64,000 nucleotides of DNA from Pleodorina starrii (GCA_030267565.1 BRXU01000018.1:1364001-1428000), one strand, 5' to 3'; numbered from the stretch's first letter, positions 47,899 to 58,982 are shown. The notes: generated by a model not told the origin, from the sequence alone. Numbers and translations: made by a program.

Positions 47899-48030
47899 CA
47901 GCCCCGTTTGGCAGCCGGGTGGCTGCGGCGGCTAAGGCGGCGGCTCTGCGCGACGTGGCGGCGTGGCGCGCCGACGAAGCGGCTAAGGCTGCCGCTCTCT
48001 GCGCTATCAAGCAGGAGCCTGGCCGCAGCG
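47899..48030 (+). repeat. Array exon 4 (phase 1-1)
   Basis: 132 nt in phase 1-1. It encodes two AAKAAAL blocks and ends in AIKQEPGRSG, with a psi-K-x-E SUMO-acceptor-like motif at 48006-48020. Confidence 0.6.
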
Positions 48031-48272
48031 GTGAGTGTGGCGGGGGGTGTGGGCTCTGCAGCGAGGGTCCTAGGGTGAAGCCAACAAGCTGCGACTTGTG
48101 CGACATCATGCCGGTTAGGGGTTCTTGCTGCGTGACAGTGCAGCCCATGTGTGGAGTCGCATTTCCAGTTTCTGCCCGCCCACACCCCATCCCGCCGCGT
48201 TCCAGCCTCACGGCCCGGTGTGCAATGCCCACCCCTACCACCTTGCCCACACCCCATCCGACCCCCGCCCAG

Positions 48273-48434
48273 ACCTGGAGCCCATCGAGGTGGACGACAT
48301 GCCGTTCCCCGAGGCGCGTGCTGGCCGGCCGCCCTACGCGGCGTCGTGGCGCGCCGGCGGTGCGGCGGCGGCGGCGGCTGGTGGGGCTGGCCCTCGCCGC
48401 GCAGGCGGTATCAAGCTTGAGCCCGGCCTGGGCG
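48273..48434 (+). repeat. Array exon 5 (phase 1-1)
   Basis: 162 nt in phase 1-1. It starts with LEPIEVDDMPFPEA (a hydrophobic core followed by acids, as in a SUMO-interacting motif), continues GRPPYAASW, and ends in GIKLEPGLGG with the psi-K-x-E motif at 48410. Confidence 0.65.
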
Positions 48435-48615
48435 GTAAGTGGGGCGACGGCGCGTGGATGGGGGCTCGTAGCGAGGGGGCCACGGTGCAGCCAGCCAGCT
48501 GTTACTTGTTCCGCCCTTCCCTGCCGGGGCCGTGCCGGGGTATGACCTCCGAAAACCCTTCAACCACCCTGCCCTGCCCGCCACCACGCCCCTGCCCCTT
48601 CCATTCCCCTCCCAG

Positions 48616-48774
48616 ACCTGGAGGCGATTGAAATTGAGGAATCGCCGTCGCCCGAGGCACTTGTCGGCCGGCCGCCGCTAGCGGCGTCGTGGCGCACCGG
48701 AGCGGCGGCGGCGGTCGCTGGTGGGTTTGGCCCTCGCGGGGGCGTCAGCGTCAAGCCGGAGCCCGGCCTGTCGA
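48616..48774 (+). repeat. Array exon 6 (phase 1-1)
   Basis: 159 nt in phase 1-1. It starts with LEAIEIEESPSPEA, continues GRPPLAASW, and ends in VSVKPEPGLSS with the psi-K-x-E motif at 48750. It is the closest relative of exon 5. Confidence 0.65.
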
Positions 48775-49065
48775 GTGAGTGGGGCGAGGGCGGTGGACGG
48801 GTGCTTTTATAGCGAGGGGCTATTGTCTTTGAGCGGCTGCGAGGCACTGCCGAGCCTGCGGCAGTGCAAGCCATCGCTCTCCCGCCGCACTCCCCGCCTC
48901 CCGCCCGCCACGCCCCATCGCCCAGTCCCCATGCCGTGCGCTCGCCCAGCGCCCTGCCTGCAATCGGCCGCCACAACCCTCCACCCCGCCACCCCTCCTC
49001 CAACCCCCGCCCAGGCGCGGAGCTCAATTTCCCCAGCCATCCACGCTCCAACCCCTCCCCTCTGC

Positions 49066-49222
49066 CCCACCCCCTTCCCTCCCCCTCCGCCCCAGGCTTT
49101 GACCCAATCCGGATCGATGACACGCCATGCCGCCGGCCCACCGCCGCGGGCCGGGGGCGATGGCGTGTCATCGATCCGGATTGGGTCAAAGCCTGGGGCG
49201 GAGGGGGAGGGAAGGGGGTGGG
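49066..49222. repeat. 63-bp perfect inverted repeat over an array exon
   Basis: 49066-49128 is the exact reverse complement of 49160-49222, with a 31-nt GC-only spacer that can itself partly pair. Each arm contains the start of another array exon (CAG then FDPIRIDDTP in phase 1), so a piece of the repeat unit has been copied back to back. Confidence 0.9.
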
Positions 49223-49225
49223 CGC

Positions 49226-49408
49226 CATGCAATACCGACCCTGCGTCTCCAGCCAAGCCGCACACACGGTTTCAAGTGCCCTGTGTTCATGGCAAAACCG
49301 ATGCTTGCTGTCAACCGGCACGTTGCCACATTCCCGCTCGGCGCAAACGTGGAACTTTAAAATGGTGTTGCCGTCGATGACCACGATGTCGGGTTTCACC
49401 AGCACTTC
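49226..49408 (-). pseudogene. KDZ-type cysteine-cluster exon
   Basis: After acceptor CCAG at 49409 the minus strand reads PDIVVIDGNTILKFHVC, then CGNVPVDSKHRFCHEH and ETVCAAW. The DGN segment and the C-x4-C, C-x2-H, C spacing resemble the CxC clusters that accompany KDZ transposases. The exon runs straight into the right arm of the 63-bp inverted repeat and no transposase core follows, so it is a fragment. The donor is uncertain. Confidence 0.5.
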
Positions 49409-51712
49409 CTGGCCTGGAGGGAGACAGCGGGTACGAGAGGGAAGGCCCTGAGGTTGCGCTCTCCATAAGGGCACGTGTGTGTGTGAATACTAGAGCCCAA
49501 AAGCTTGTTAGTTAGTTTCAAGCATACCATTGGTGGACTGCCGCAGCATGGTATTGTGGGTTTGTACGATACGAAATGTATGATTCACTACGTGCAAAAA
49601 CTAAACGGTGCAATGCGGTACGGCCCACCACGCCGGGTACCGGCAAGGTACCACGACCCAGCCTTTACGTCGTTTTTTTGCGTATTATGATAGATTATCA
49701 CCTAAGCATTATGAAAGTATATTTGGTTCCAGCTCTGGCAAATTTGGCGGATTAGATGAGCTCGGAGTCCCAAATGGCTCACGTTGTTGTGGGGCACGGT
49801 TCAATGGGTACCAGTTAAGATTGCCTTGTTATAATTTCAGCCGCGCGGTCCCGGCCCACGTCCTCGGGCATACGTACCAAATGGCACCTTTCTGACCGTG
49901 ATGAGCCCCGTCACGCACGCTGCTTCCATTCGGGAGGCTTGCGCAGAGCAATTGACCAGGCTTGCGCAGATAGGTCCACAATGCTAGACATCGATTCACG
50001 GCTCGACGCCCATACTACGTAGCCGGCGCATAGCTGTTATGACTATGCCAGGGTGGCATGGCGGTATGAGCTTTTACTGCAGCGTACCGCCAGCCGGTGT
50101 TATGAGGGGTCATTGCCTCACTCTTTTGTCAAAAGCGGTGAAAACAGTTTTCCCACCAACACAACCAGTAAGGGTCTGCCTTGAAGGTGTACGTGTCTGT
50201 GGAGCTGCACCATCCCGCCCTGAATGCATTTTGTTCCCACCCGGCACTCGACCCAGGGGAACACCAATCACGACTGCGGACTGCCCGTCTCATTGCCATA
50301 TACCCGACTACCGTACATGATTGTGAATGAGCAGCTGGCGGCTGGCGGACGGGAGCCGCTTGTAACAGCAAGACTACGTACACGTTGCGATATCGATGGC
50401 ACCGCCATGCAGCTACGGGAGCGGTCGGTGCCTCGGCGGGCGTCGCACCTGTGTTTTTGAATGAACTACCTGTACAACAAAGAAGCATTCCAGCGCCTGG
50501 AGGCGGTCGCGGGGGGGGGGGAAGGGGAGAGCCCCCAGCAGCTAAGGAATAGGGTTTAGACAGTCCCTGAATATTCATTCCTTGGTATGAATCAAAACAA
50601 CCCCGACCAAAACTGATGGGATCACTGATGGGATCCCGCTGCCGGGCAACCCACATGTGCCGTGAGCAAGGCATGTGCTTGTGGGTGTGGACGTTTTCCC
50701 AATTCGGCGGAGCCCTCCCTGGACGTCTAGGCAGCATCATTGTTCTGAAGGTTGAGTGTGGCGCAAGCAGTTGTGGACCAGGTGTTGACGCGCCTTGGGG
50801 AGCGTTTGGTAGCGGTCGCCCAGCAGACTCTTTGTCCACGCCCGCAGCTATGATCCTGGTCGCATTGGAGGACTCTCCCGTCCCCTGCTCTCAAAGCGAA
50901 AATGCTCTGGATGTCGTCCCGTACGTCCAGAGCGTTTCACAAATACTGCCATACCCCTTTACTCACAGGGTCAAAGTCTCTCGAAACAATGTGATTGATT
51001 TGAAACCTGCTGACTACTTTTTTGCAGCATGACTAAAGTTTGGTTGCAATGCAACCACCGGAAACGGCTTTGGAGCTGTACCCGCTATGGTTGCAAATAC
51101 TCTCTGCGCTGTGCGCCATAATCTCCGGCACTTGCGCCGCGCGCAGTTTGCATGCCCGTGGCCGCAAACCATTGATTGATCCACGCGCAATTTCCCGACG
51201 CTGATCACTGGGCCAGTAAAGCAAGCCCTAAAGCGCTAGACTGTGAGTGCACAGTGAAACGTATCCAACGCTGACTATATGTTGCACTCATGTCTCGCGC
51301 ACCAGGGGGTATTCCTACAGTGTACCGGTATGCCGAGTTGGAATGTCAGTCGCAGTAAGCCGCTGTGAAAGAAAACACTTGACCATTTGGCTATGTGCCA
51401 TACACAGCTTTTAAATGACTTATCAAGCTACATAAGGTGTTCACACGTCGGAACATCAGCGCTTCCGACTTGCAGCAGTTGCGCCTCACGTGGCGACGGC
51501 AGGCGAAGGAAAAGCTGTCCATCTATAGCCTTGCTCCTTATACTGAGACGACGAATCTGCCAGCGTGATGATACGCCTTTACGCGGAGCTTGCACGGCAA
51601 CCTGTACGAAACGAGATTTCCTGACGTAACAAAAGGCGCGCGTGCCGCTGTAACAGGCATCAGTTCTTCTTACTCCAACGTACTGAATCTGATCACCTTT
51701 TCTCGAGTAGGA

Positions 51713-53118
51713 ATGGCGTTCGCTCTCGCTTCTTCTCGCAAGGCTCTGCAGGTCGCCTGCAAGGCGACCGGCAAGAAGGCCGCTGCCAAGGTCCGTTTAG
51801 ACTTCCTTCTACCTTGTAGCTGTACGATCTGTCAGTCTGCTCATTTTACGATCTTTCGGCCGATCTTGGACCTTGACAACTAACACCGACCGTTGGTTCG
51901 ACATATCTCGCTTGTCGCAGCCGGCTGCCCCCAAGAGCGCTGGCGTGGAGTGGTATGGCCCGAACCGCGCCAAGTGGCTTGGTAGGTTTTGCTGATGTAC
52001 TTCTGCTTTCGGAGTTCAGCGCACCTTTCGAACGGCATCCCGACAACTGCTCTCGAACGAGTCAACCACGTCCTGGGTAGCTACCCGGCACATTGCCGTT
52101 TGTGTCTGTATAACGCAAAGAATCTTTTGTCTAGACGCTTTGGAGTTGAGTAGCTTTTTGGTCGCCGTTGCATCGTCCATCGTCAGCCCGGCTCACCGGC
52201 AACATGTGCGGATGTGTCTCGCGGTTTATACCGTGCTTTCCTTTCGTTTTCTCTCGCCCTCCTAGGCCCGTACAGCGAGAACGCCACCCCTGCCTACCTG
52301 ACCGGCGAGTTCCCTGGCGACTACGGCTGGGACACCGCCGGTCTGTCCGCTGACCCGGAGACGTTCAAGCGCTACCGCGAGCTGGAGCTGATCCATGCCC
52401 GCTGGGCCATGCTTGGCGCACTGGGCTGCATCACCCCCGAGCTGCTGTCCAAGAACGGCGTGCAGTTCGGTGAGGCCGTGTGGTTCAAGGCCGGCGCCCA
52501 GATCTTCCAGGAGGGCGGCCTGGACTACCTGGGCAACCCCTCGCTGGTGCACGCGCAGAACATCGTCGCTACCCTGGCGTGCCAGGTGAGAGACGGAACG
52601 GTGGTACTGTACTGGGGGATTGTGGTAAAGAGAAGTCGGGGCGAAGGAGGTTCGGGTTACGGTATGAACGCGTCACTTGCTGCTATGGCGGATGGCCTTA
52701 TTCTTCCACTGACACTCTAGGGTGTTGTTACACACTCCTCCGCAATCACTTTCATAGCACTGATCCGCCGTTCTCGCCGACCCTTCCGCCCCTTTGTCTT
52801 CCCTCCCCGTAGGTTATCCTGATGGGCCTGGTGGAGGGCTACCGCGTGAACGGCGGCCCTGCCGGCGAGGGCCTGGACCCGCTGTACCCCGGCGAGTCGT
52901 TCGACCCCCTGGGCCTGGCTGACGACCCGGACACGTTCGCGGAGCTCAAGGTCAAGGAGCTCAAGAACGGCCGCCTGGCCATGTTCTCCATGTTCGGCTT
53001 CTTCGTGCAGGCCATTGTGACGGGCAAGGGCCCCATTGAGAACCTGAACGACCACCTGGCCAACCCGGCCGTCAACAACGCCTTCGCGTTCGCCACCAAG
53101 TTTACGCCCAGCGCGTAA
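51713..53118 (+). CDS. LHCBM: LHCII chlorophyll a/b-binding protein, copy B
   Basis: Four exons, 51713-51790, 51921-51981, 52266-52585 and 52813-53118, with the same sizes as copy A, give 254 aa. The protein differs from copy A only at residue 110 (Asn here, Ser in A); the rest of the change is synonymous or intronic. All LHC helices and the WYGPNR trimer motif are intact, so it should give a working antenna protein. Introns differ from A by small indels, notably a shorter third intron, which allows transcript-specific tests. The near-identity points to recent duplication or ongoing gene conversion. Confidence 0.97.
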
Positions 53119-53423
53119 AGCGTGCACTTCTGGTGCTGAGCATTATTTGGGCGCCTATCCTCATTGCGGCTTTGTTGGGTTGCAGTGTGGATGGGTGCCT
53201 GCCATTTTTGTTGTACCATAGCTCGAGTTTGTCCCTGAGAGGGGTGTGAGCGTTACCATTTTTTTGTCACCAATTTTGACGCGGGATGTACAGCTGCCGT
53301 GTACCGGCTACGTCATGGCAGGCTTTGTCCGATGGCTGGCCGACAGTGCCGTACATTTGACTCCTGAGAAGATAATCCAATCTTACGTCGATTGACCGAT
53401 TTCGCGCAATGCCCAATCGATTT

Positions 53424-53428
53424 TGTAA
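53424..53428 (+). terminator. TGTAA polyadenylation signal, LHCBM copy B
   Basis: First TGTAA after the copy B stop codon, 306 nt downstream, at the position matching the site used for copy A. Confidence 0.6.
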
Positions 53429-54037
53429 GAACATGTGGCCTTTCCTACGATCGCTGTCGCACCTCGTGCATGTCACGCACGGGAGCAAGCAAGAGGGGTG
53501 TTAACCCGCAGTCGCATTCTGAAATTGCAGCACCGTTCGCAGATCAATCCTTCCAACGGTCTGGGGCCCACTGCAATGATGGTCACAGCAACGGTATGCG
53601 CTAATCCGCCCCATGACCGGGCCACACAACCAGTGAGGGTATGCCTAGAAGGTGTGCGTGCCTGTGGAGCTGCACCATCCCACCCTGAATGCATTTTGTT
53701 CCCACCCGGCACTCGACCCAAGGGAACACCATTCACGTCTGCCCCTCACATTGCCCTATACCCGACTTCATGATTGTCAGGAGCAGGAGGTGGTGAACCA
53801 TTCAACGGCTGCCGTACGGAATCCGGATCTGGAAATCAAAATTGCCATGGAGCAAGCTTAGGAAAACAACACTTTTTCCATCGATGACCAGCTTCTTTGT
53901 TTAGATAAGTTCTTGGGCCCTCTGCTTACGCCAAGCCTGGCCAAGCCCTGCGGAAGGCCGCTTCCACGTTCGGCATTATGCCATCGTATACAGGTGCAGG
54001 ATTTATTGATCGTAAGTGTGAATGATACAGGGGGAAA

Positions 54038-56100
54038 ATGTCCCAGTCGGTCACTGTGCGTACACCCGACGGCTCGAGCATTTGGCTGCCGGGCATCGTG
54101 GCGTGCATTGCGCACCATCTGCCAGCTAACGAAGTGGCAAGCACATTACGACTGATCGACAGGACAACATCGCAGCAATTCGCACACCACAAGACCTTGC
54201 GGCTCTCGCTTCCGTCACCCATCCACGTGTTCCGGGAGCGCTGGGGCCGCCCGGGCGCTTTTCGCGCGTTATCTCGCAGCCAGCGGCTACAGCTGCTGTG
54301 CCTGACGGCGGCAAGCGGCAGCGTCGCCAACCTGGATGTTGCCCTGGTCAGTGCGGGTGATGCTCTTCGGTGCGAGCTGCTCGAGGCCGCCGCAGCCGCG
54401 GGCCAGCTCGACATGTGCAAGGTGCTGCGTGCCCGCGGCTGCCTCTGGGGTCGCTCTCTGTCAGCCGCGGCGCAGGCCGGCCACCGGCACGTGTGCGAGT
54501 GGATGTTGGCCAGCGGCTGCCCCGTCAACTGGGACGACGTTTGCTCAGCTGCCCGGGGCGGGCAGGAGGACCTTCTGCAGTGGCTGCTGACGGAGTTGCA
54601 GGGCCGTCCCAACGACGATGTGGATGGTCTCTGCAGGTCATTGTTGAGGGCCGCGGCGGAGTGCTTGAGCCTGGCGGCGCTGCAGCGGCTGTGGCAGCAG
54701 CTCATGGCAGGGCACCACGGCAGCAACCTGCAGCAGCAGCTTGAGCAGTTCGATGAGCGGGGGCGGGGTGACATCCTGGAGGCCGCGGCCGGCAGCACCA
54801 CGCCCGATTGGCAGGCCAAAGTGGAGTGGCTGGAGGGGCTGGGCTACCCCCGCACGGCTTGGGCGTGCAAGTCAGCTGTCCGGGCTGGTGATGGTAATGC
54901 AGCGGTGGCGCGTCTGCAGTGGCTGCACGGCCGGGGCTACCCCCTGGAAGCAGTGGTGGCGGACGCTGCGGTCTATTTCGGCAATCTTGCCGCCCTGCGT
55001 TTCCTGGTGGAGCAAGCGGGGGTGCGGCCCACCGGCAATCATATCCTCTTAGAGCTTGCAGCCAGCCAGGGCCACCTGGTCGTACTGCAGTACCTGCGCG
55101 CCAGCGGCTTTCACGTCAACGCCCGTCGTGTTGCACAAGATGCGGCCGCGATGGGTCACCTGCCGATCGTGTCCTGGGCGGTGGAGGGCCTGGGTGTCGC
55201 ACCCGCTGACAACGCAGCTAGCTTGCTCGACTGCGCGGCAGCGAGCGGCAACCTTGAGCTGATGACCTGGCTTCACGTCCGCGGCTGGGCCTTGAGCCCC
55301 GAGGCCATCCCCAACGGCGCCGCGAGCGGCTGCGAAGAGGCGCTGGAGTGGCTGGTGGAGCGGGGCTGCCCCTTCCCGGTGGGTGTCGCCTTCCTCGTTT
55401 CTCACCACCACATGTACGATACGCTCCGTGTGGCCCACCAGTTTTGGCCCACCGTTGGTTCATTTTGCATGTGCTGTGCCGAGCCAGGTTACTCGGCAGG
55501 TCCATTAGACACGTGTGCCGGGCCACCGTGTGTCATACGCACGTCGAGCTGCTCGAGGCGTTATTCATGGCGTCAATGTCGTGTTCAGATTCGCATATAC
55601 GCTTTCCGGGACAAGAGTCACTGTCTGCCAAGCTGCCAAAGTGCGGCGCCGGGAAACTCCGCTGCCAGGGAGCCTAGCTGTGAGGGTGCATGGGGGTTGC
55701 ACCGCCCCTGCCTGCCCAACCGCCCGTCCCTGCATTGATGTGTGTATGTACGGCAATCATGTATGTTCCTTGGCGGCCTCAGCTCGATGGCGGCGCCTAC
55801 CTCGGAGCCGCCGACAACGGCGATCTGGCGATGCTCCGCTGCCTGCACCGGCTGGGCTGCCCCTGGGGCCCGCCGGGGAAGCTGCTGGCGGACTGCATTA
55901 GCAACGCGGTCTCCGTCGCCGTGCTGCAGTGCCTGCTGGACTTGGGCTGCCCCGAAATGGACTGGGATGCTGCGGTCAAGTTGGCGGAGGGCCCGAGGGC
56001 GCAAACGGGGCTCTTGGAGCGCCACGCGGCGCTGCTGGCATGGCTGGGCGAGCAGCAGCAGCGGCGGCGGCGGCGGTCGCCTGGGCCCCAGGGGGCCTAG
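54038..56100 (+). CDS. Ankyrin-repeat protein with F-box-like N-terminus
   Basis: Two exons, 54038-55378 and 55783-56100, joined in phase 0 across a 404-nt intron, give about 552 aa. Residues 15-55 (LPGIVACIAHHLPANEV) look like an F-box-like helix pair. From about residue 95 the protein is built of degenerate ankyrin units of the type AAAAGQLDMCKVLRARGC, AAASGNLELMTWLHVRGW and AADNGDLAMLRCLHRLGC. The C-terminus is a Gln/Arg run. Such proteins form a large, fast-turning family in volvocine algae; the F-box-like part suggests ubiquitin-ligase adaptor roles, but no partner can be named. The gene lies within the foreign block of LHCBM unit 2 and probably arrived with it. The start is the ATG after GGGGGAAA. 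No TGTAA was seen in the 3' flank. Confidence 0.8.
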
Positions 56101-57040
56101 CTCGCGGCAGCAACGAAGGCGGCGGCAGACTTGCCTTGCCTTGTAGCGCGTGGCGTATGTGGGTTGGGTGCGGCTTACCGTGTTGTCCGGTGCCGGGGGT
56201 CGGTATGGCTGCCACACAGCCACCCACCCTGTCATGATGATTGATCTGTGTTGGTTGAGGGGCGTGGGTCGTGTGTGGATTTCCGGAGCGAGAGCCGTCC
56301 GTAGTCTGATGGCGGGGCGGAGGCATACGTTGGGTGCCGCCGGGGGGCGACTCATTCCATCTCGTTCGGTTCGGTCGTGGACGTGGTTCACGCTGCGCTT
56401 GGCAGCTTCGATAAGAGCAGGACTCAACAAGTTCGGTTCTGCCTTCGCTGTTCTGCATTAGGGACAGCATTGCAGGGCCCTCGTCTAGGGAAGCAGCCGA
56501 GTGCTGCAAGGCATGGCAACTGCCGTCGGTGGGGCTGCAATACCGCATTACGTCGCGCCCCGCCAGGTTGCTGGTACGTTACGCCGCGCCACGGTTCGCC
56601 ACGTCCGGCCACATTGTCGCGGCACACCGGTCATCTTGGCTGTCGGGCGACGTACGGTGCTTAATCCATGGGGGGTTGAATTGCGCATGTAGTGTACGTT
56701 TGCTGGGTGCGGGGAAGCTGTGGGCAGGGCGCAGTGTGGGGCAGCTGTGGGGCGGCTATCCAGTGCACAGGTGGCGGAGACTGCGAACGAAGGGCGCGTG
56801 CACCGCTGCCGCCCTCGCAACCCCCGCCGCCATACATGGAACCAACATGCTGGCCAAACGACGAACGAAACCCGCGGAGATGGGCCTCGAGGATTGATGG
56901 TACAATGGATGGTACAGTGGATGATAGGGTGGATGGTACAAATTAATGAAGTGGGTGGGCGGATGGGCGGACGGCTGCATCATTACATGCACAATCAGAA
57001 GCATGCGTACGGCACCATGCGTACGGCACGCACAACATCA
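56101..57040. other. Ankyrin gene 3' flank, no gene recognised
   Basis: No family resemblance in any frame. A short GGTACA(A/G)TGGAT tandem run lies at 56898-56940 and a CATGCGTACGGCAC duplication near 57002-57026. Confidence 0.5.
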
Positions 57041-57410
57041 AGGGCTTTATTGGCCGAGTTCAGACGCCGCCTTCTGTTGGATTGGAGCTCTGATAGCCTC
57101 GATGGGGACCCGCGGGGTTTCCCGGAGCATGAGGAAGCGGGTGTGGGACGGGGAGCACCCGGGGTTACCGCGTGTCGGTACCTGAAATGGATGGGTGTGG
57201 CGTATACCAAAGCACCACGCGGCCCTGATGCGCTTTCGGCTGGGTCGTTGGGACTTGGATGTGTCGCGGCTCGCCCGGGGACCGGGTGGAAAGCCAAGCG
57301 CGGAAAGGACATGCCGGGTGTGCGGAGGGGCGGTAGAAGATGAGCCGCACGTTTTGATGGAATGTCCGGAGTATGCGCCATTACGAGAGGCAATATGGGC
57401 GCTGCGGTGG
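57041..57410 (+). pseudogene. LINE-type reverse transcriptase C-terminal remnant
   Basis: The sequence reads CRYLKWMG in one frame, then after a one-base shift HHAALMRFRLGRWDLDVSRL and the zinc knuckle CRVCGGAVEDEPHVLMEC (C-x2-C-x8-H-x4-C) followed by PEYAPLR. This is the conserved tail of non-LTR retrotransposon polyproteins in green algae. A TGA at 57183 and the frameshift show it is dead. Confidence 0.6.
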
Positions 57411-57944
57411 GTCGAGCTCACTCTGTGGAAGGGCAAGACAGATCCGACCGCCGCCAGGAGGACGGTCGCCATCGCAGCGGACGGCAGCAGCTCCTGTCCA
57501 GGGGGGATCCTGCTCCGTCTCTTCGCGCAGGGGCGCTTCATCCGCATCCCGCAGCATGGCCTCGATTGGGCCCCCTACTGCGGCTGGTCAACGGCGGCGC
57601 GCTCGCCCAGGTCACAGCCCCGGCAGAGGTCGGGTTTTTCCCCGATGCCGTACGACGCCTTCAACAAGGCTGTAACGGAGCACTGCGCCGCCGCGGGTAT
57701 CAAGGGCCACATGACCACGCACAGCATGCACATCGGGGCGGCCACCACCGCCATCAACGGCGGCACCCCACGGGAGGCCGTTATAGCGCACGGCCACTGG
57801 GCCGACCCTGCCCCGTTCCAGAGCTACGTCCGGCCCCCGCCGGACCAGGCGGTGCACATCGGCGCCGCCCTAAGCGCCCGCCCATGCGCCAGCTGCCCCC
57901 TCGTCCTGGACTTGTTGGCGCCCCGCGCGCCCGACAGCGCCTGA
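57411..57944 (+). pseudogene. Tyrosine recombinase remnant (DIRS/Crypton-like)
   Basis: The open frame continues from the LINE fragment into a recombinase-like region: KTDPTAARRTVAIAA, CPGGILLRLF, FNKAVTEHCAAAGIKG, then HSMHIGAATTAINGG, HGHWADP and SYVRPPP. The order matches the catalytic domain of tyrosine recombinases (box II H-x-x-R, then H/W, then Tyr). The conserved Arg of H-x-x-R is His here, so it is probably inactive. The N-terminal part is lost at the junction with the LINE piece. Confidence 0.6.
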
Positions 57945-58119
57945 CTGCGCGGTTCGGGACCCCACGGCACGGCGGCCCATGCCACGATTGCAACCATCGC
58001 TGGACGATTGGAACTGCCCCGACCCGCGCCCCAATGGCATATGGCGCCCTGGCAGACCAGACACCAAACGAACCGGCAAGAGGAGAAACCATACCCGTTC
58101 CGCAGGTACCTGTTCAAGG

Positions 58120-58982
58120 TCCGCAGGCCTCTAGCTAGCTCTACAGAGAACCTTGTCGTGCCCTTGTGAGTCGTGCGTGCCGCGTCTAAGCAACTTCAGC
58201 CCCAAACGCCGTGCTCCCTTTGTCCGCCCTGCAGTAAGTCGCTTCCCGTCGGCCGGCCCTTCGGCCGCCCCGGGCCCTAGGCAGCTCCGGCAAGGCAGCT
58301 TCCCTGACTGTAGCCACGAACCGAATAAACACGACCGGAAGTCGCAACTATCCCTCTCTCATAGCAGCGCAATGTGAATTGCACTGCCGTATTCCGTACG
58401 GCACCTCGCAAAGAGGTGCCTCTTCTGGCTGGCTGCGCCAGCCCTAAGCATCCGCCGCAACATAGCTGCGACGATTGCTTAGGTATCTTCGCACCGCTGC
58501 CCAGTCTGCGGTGCGAGGTGGCCCTAGAGGGCCATCATGTCCCCACCCTGGCCGGTACAACCGGCCTCCCACCCTGGGGGTTGCCACCCCGGTGATTGCC
58601 ACTCCCGATGTGTGCCGCGCCTGGCGATCATCGTCCCTGGCGATTACCGCGCCCGACGACGGGCGATCTTCGTCCCGGGCGATTGCTGTGTCGGCGTTCG
58701 CCGCCCATGGCGTTCTGCCGTTCGCCACCCAAGGCGTTCTGCCCCTGCAGTCTACGGCCGCGGAGCCCGCAGCTCCGAGGGACGGCCATTCCCGTCGTGG
58801 CTAGGACGCGGTGGGCGACGACCCCAACCGCACTGCCTGTTCCCCGCCTGACACGCCCGGCCGCCGGCGACTGGGGGCGGGCCGCTGCTTGGGATCTCCC
58901 TACGCCGCCGGCGCCGGCGCCGGGCACCATGACCGCATAAGCATCATCGTCGCTGCGTGCTCCGCAGGCCTCTAGCTAGCTC
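58120..58982. repeat. Cassette bounded by a 22-bp direct repeat
   Basis: The same 22 bp (core CCTCTAGCTAGCTC) lies at 58120-58141 and 58961-58982. The roughly 820 bp between them holds no gene but has repeated GGCGATTNC-type segments near 58560-58690. It could be an excised or recombined element remnant (solo terminal repeat), since it lies between the recombinase remnant and the retroelement. Confidence 0.55.

Larger units (their letters stand above)
45867..50153. mobile_element. Insertion replacing the LHC gene, KDZ-like content
   Basis: About 4.3 kb bounded by breaks in the tandem unit. The left edge carries GGAACA five times within about 85 nt (45873-45962), as in subterminal repeats of DNA transposons. 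The edges are weakly inverted (GCTGGGAACAG on the left; GGTGGGAAAAC read inward from the right). Inside are a first exon at 46317, an array of amplified exons on the plus strand, a 63-bp inverted repeat and a cysteine-cluster exon of KDZ type on the minus strand. No intact transposase is present. 49500-50153 is less GC-rich and holds no recognisable gene. Element class and exact ends are inferences. Confidence 0.45.
45480..51017 (+). repeat. LHCBM tandem unit 1, LHC gene lost
   Basis: It matches unit 0 from 45480 to about 45866 (the LHCBM upstream region). It then changes to unrelated sequence and returns to the unit at about 50154, at a point equivalent to about 44213 in unit 0. The roughly 2.2 kb between these points, including the whole LHCBM gene, is missing. 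Confidence 0.8.

Noticed and set aside
49505..49895. AT-richer open frames in the insertion as a gene
   Set aside because: Two short overlapping frames, no family resemblance and no conserved splice structure.
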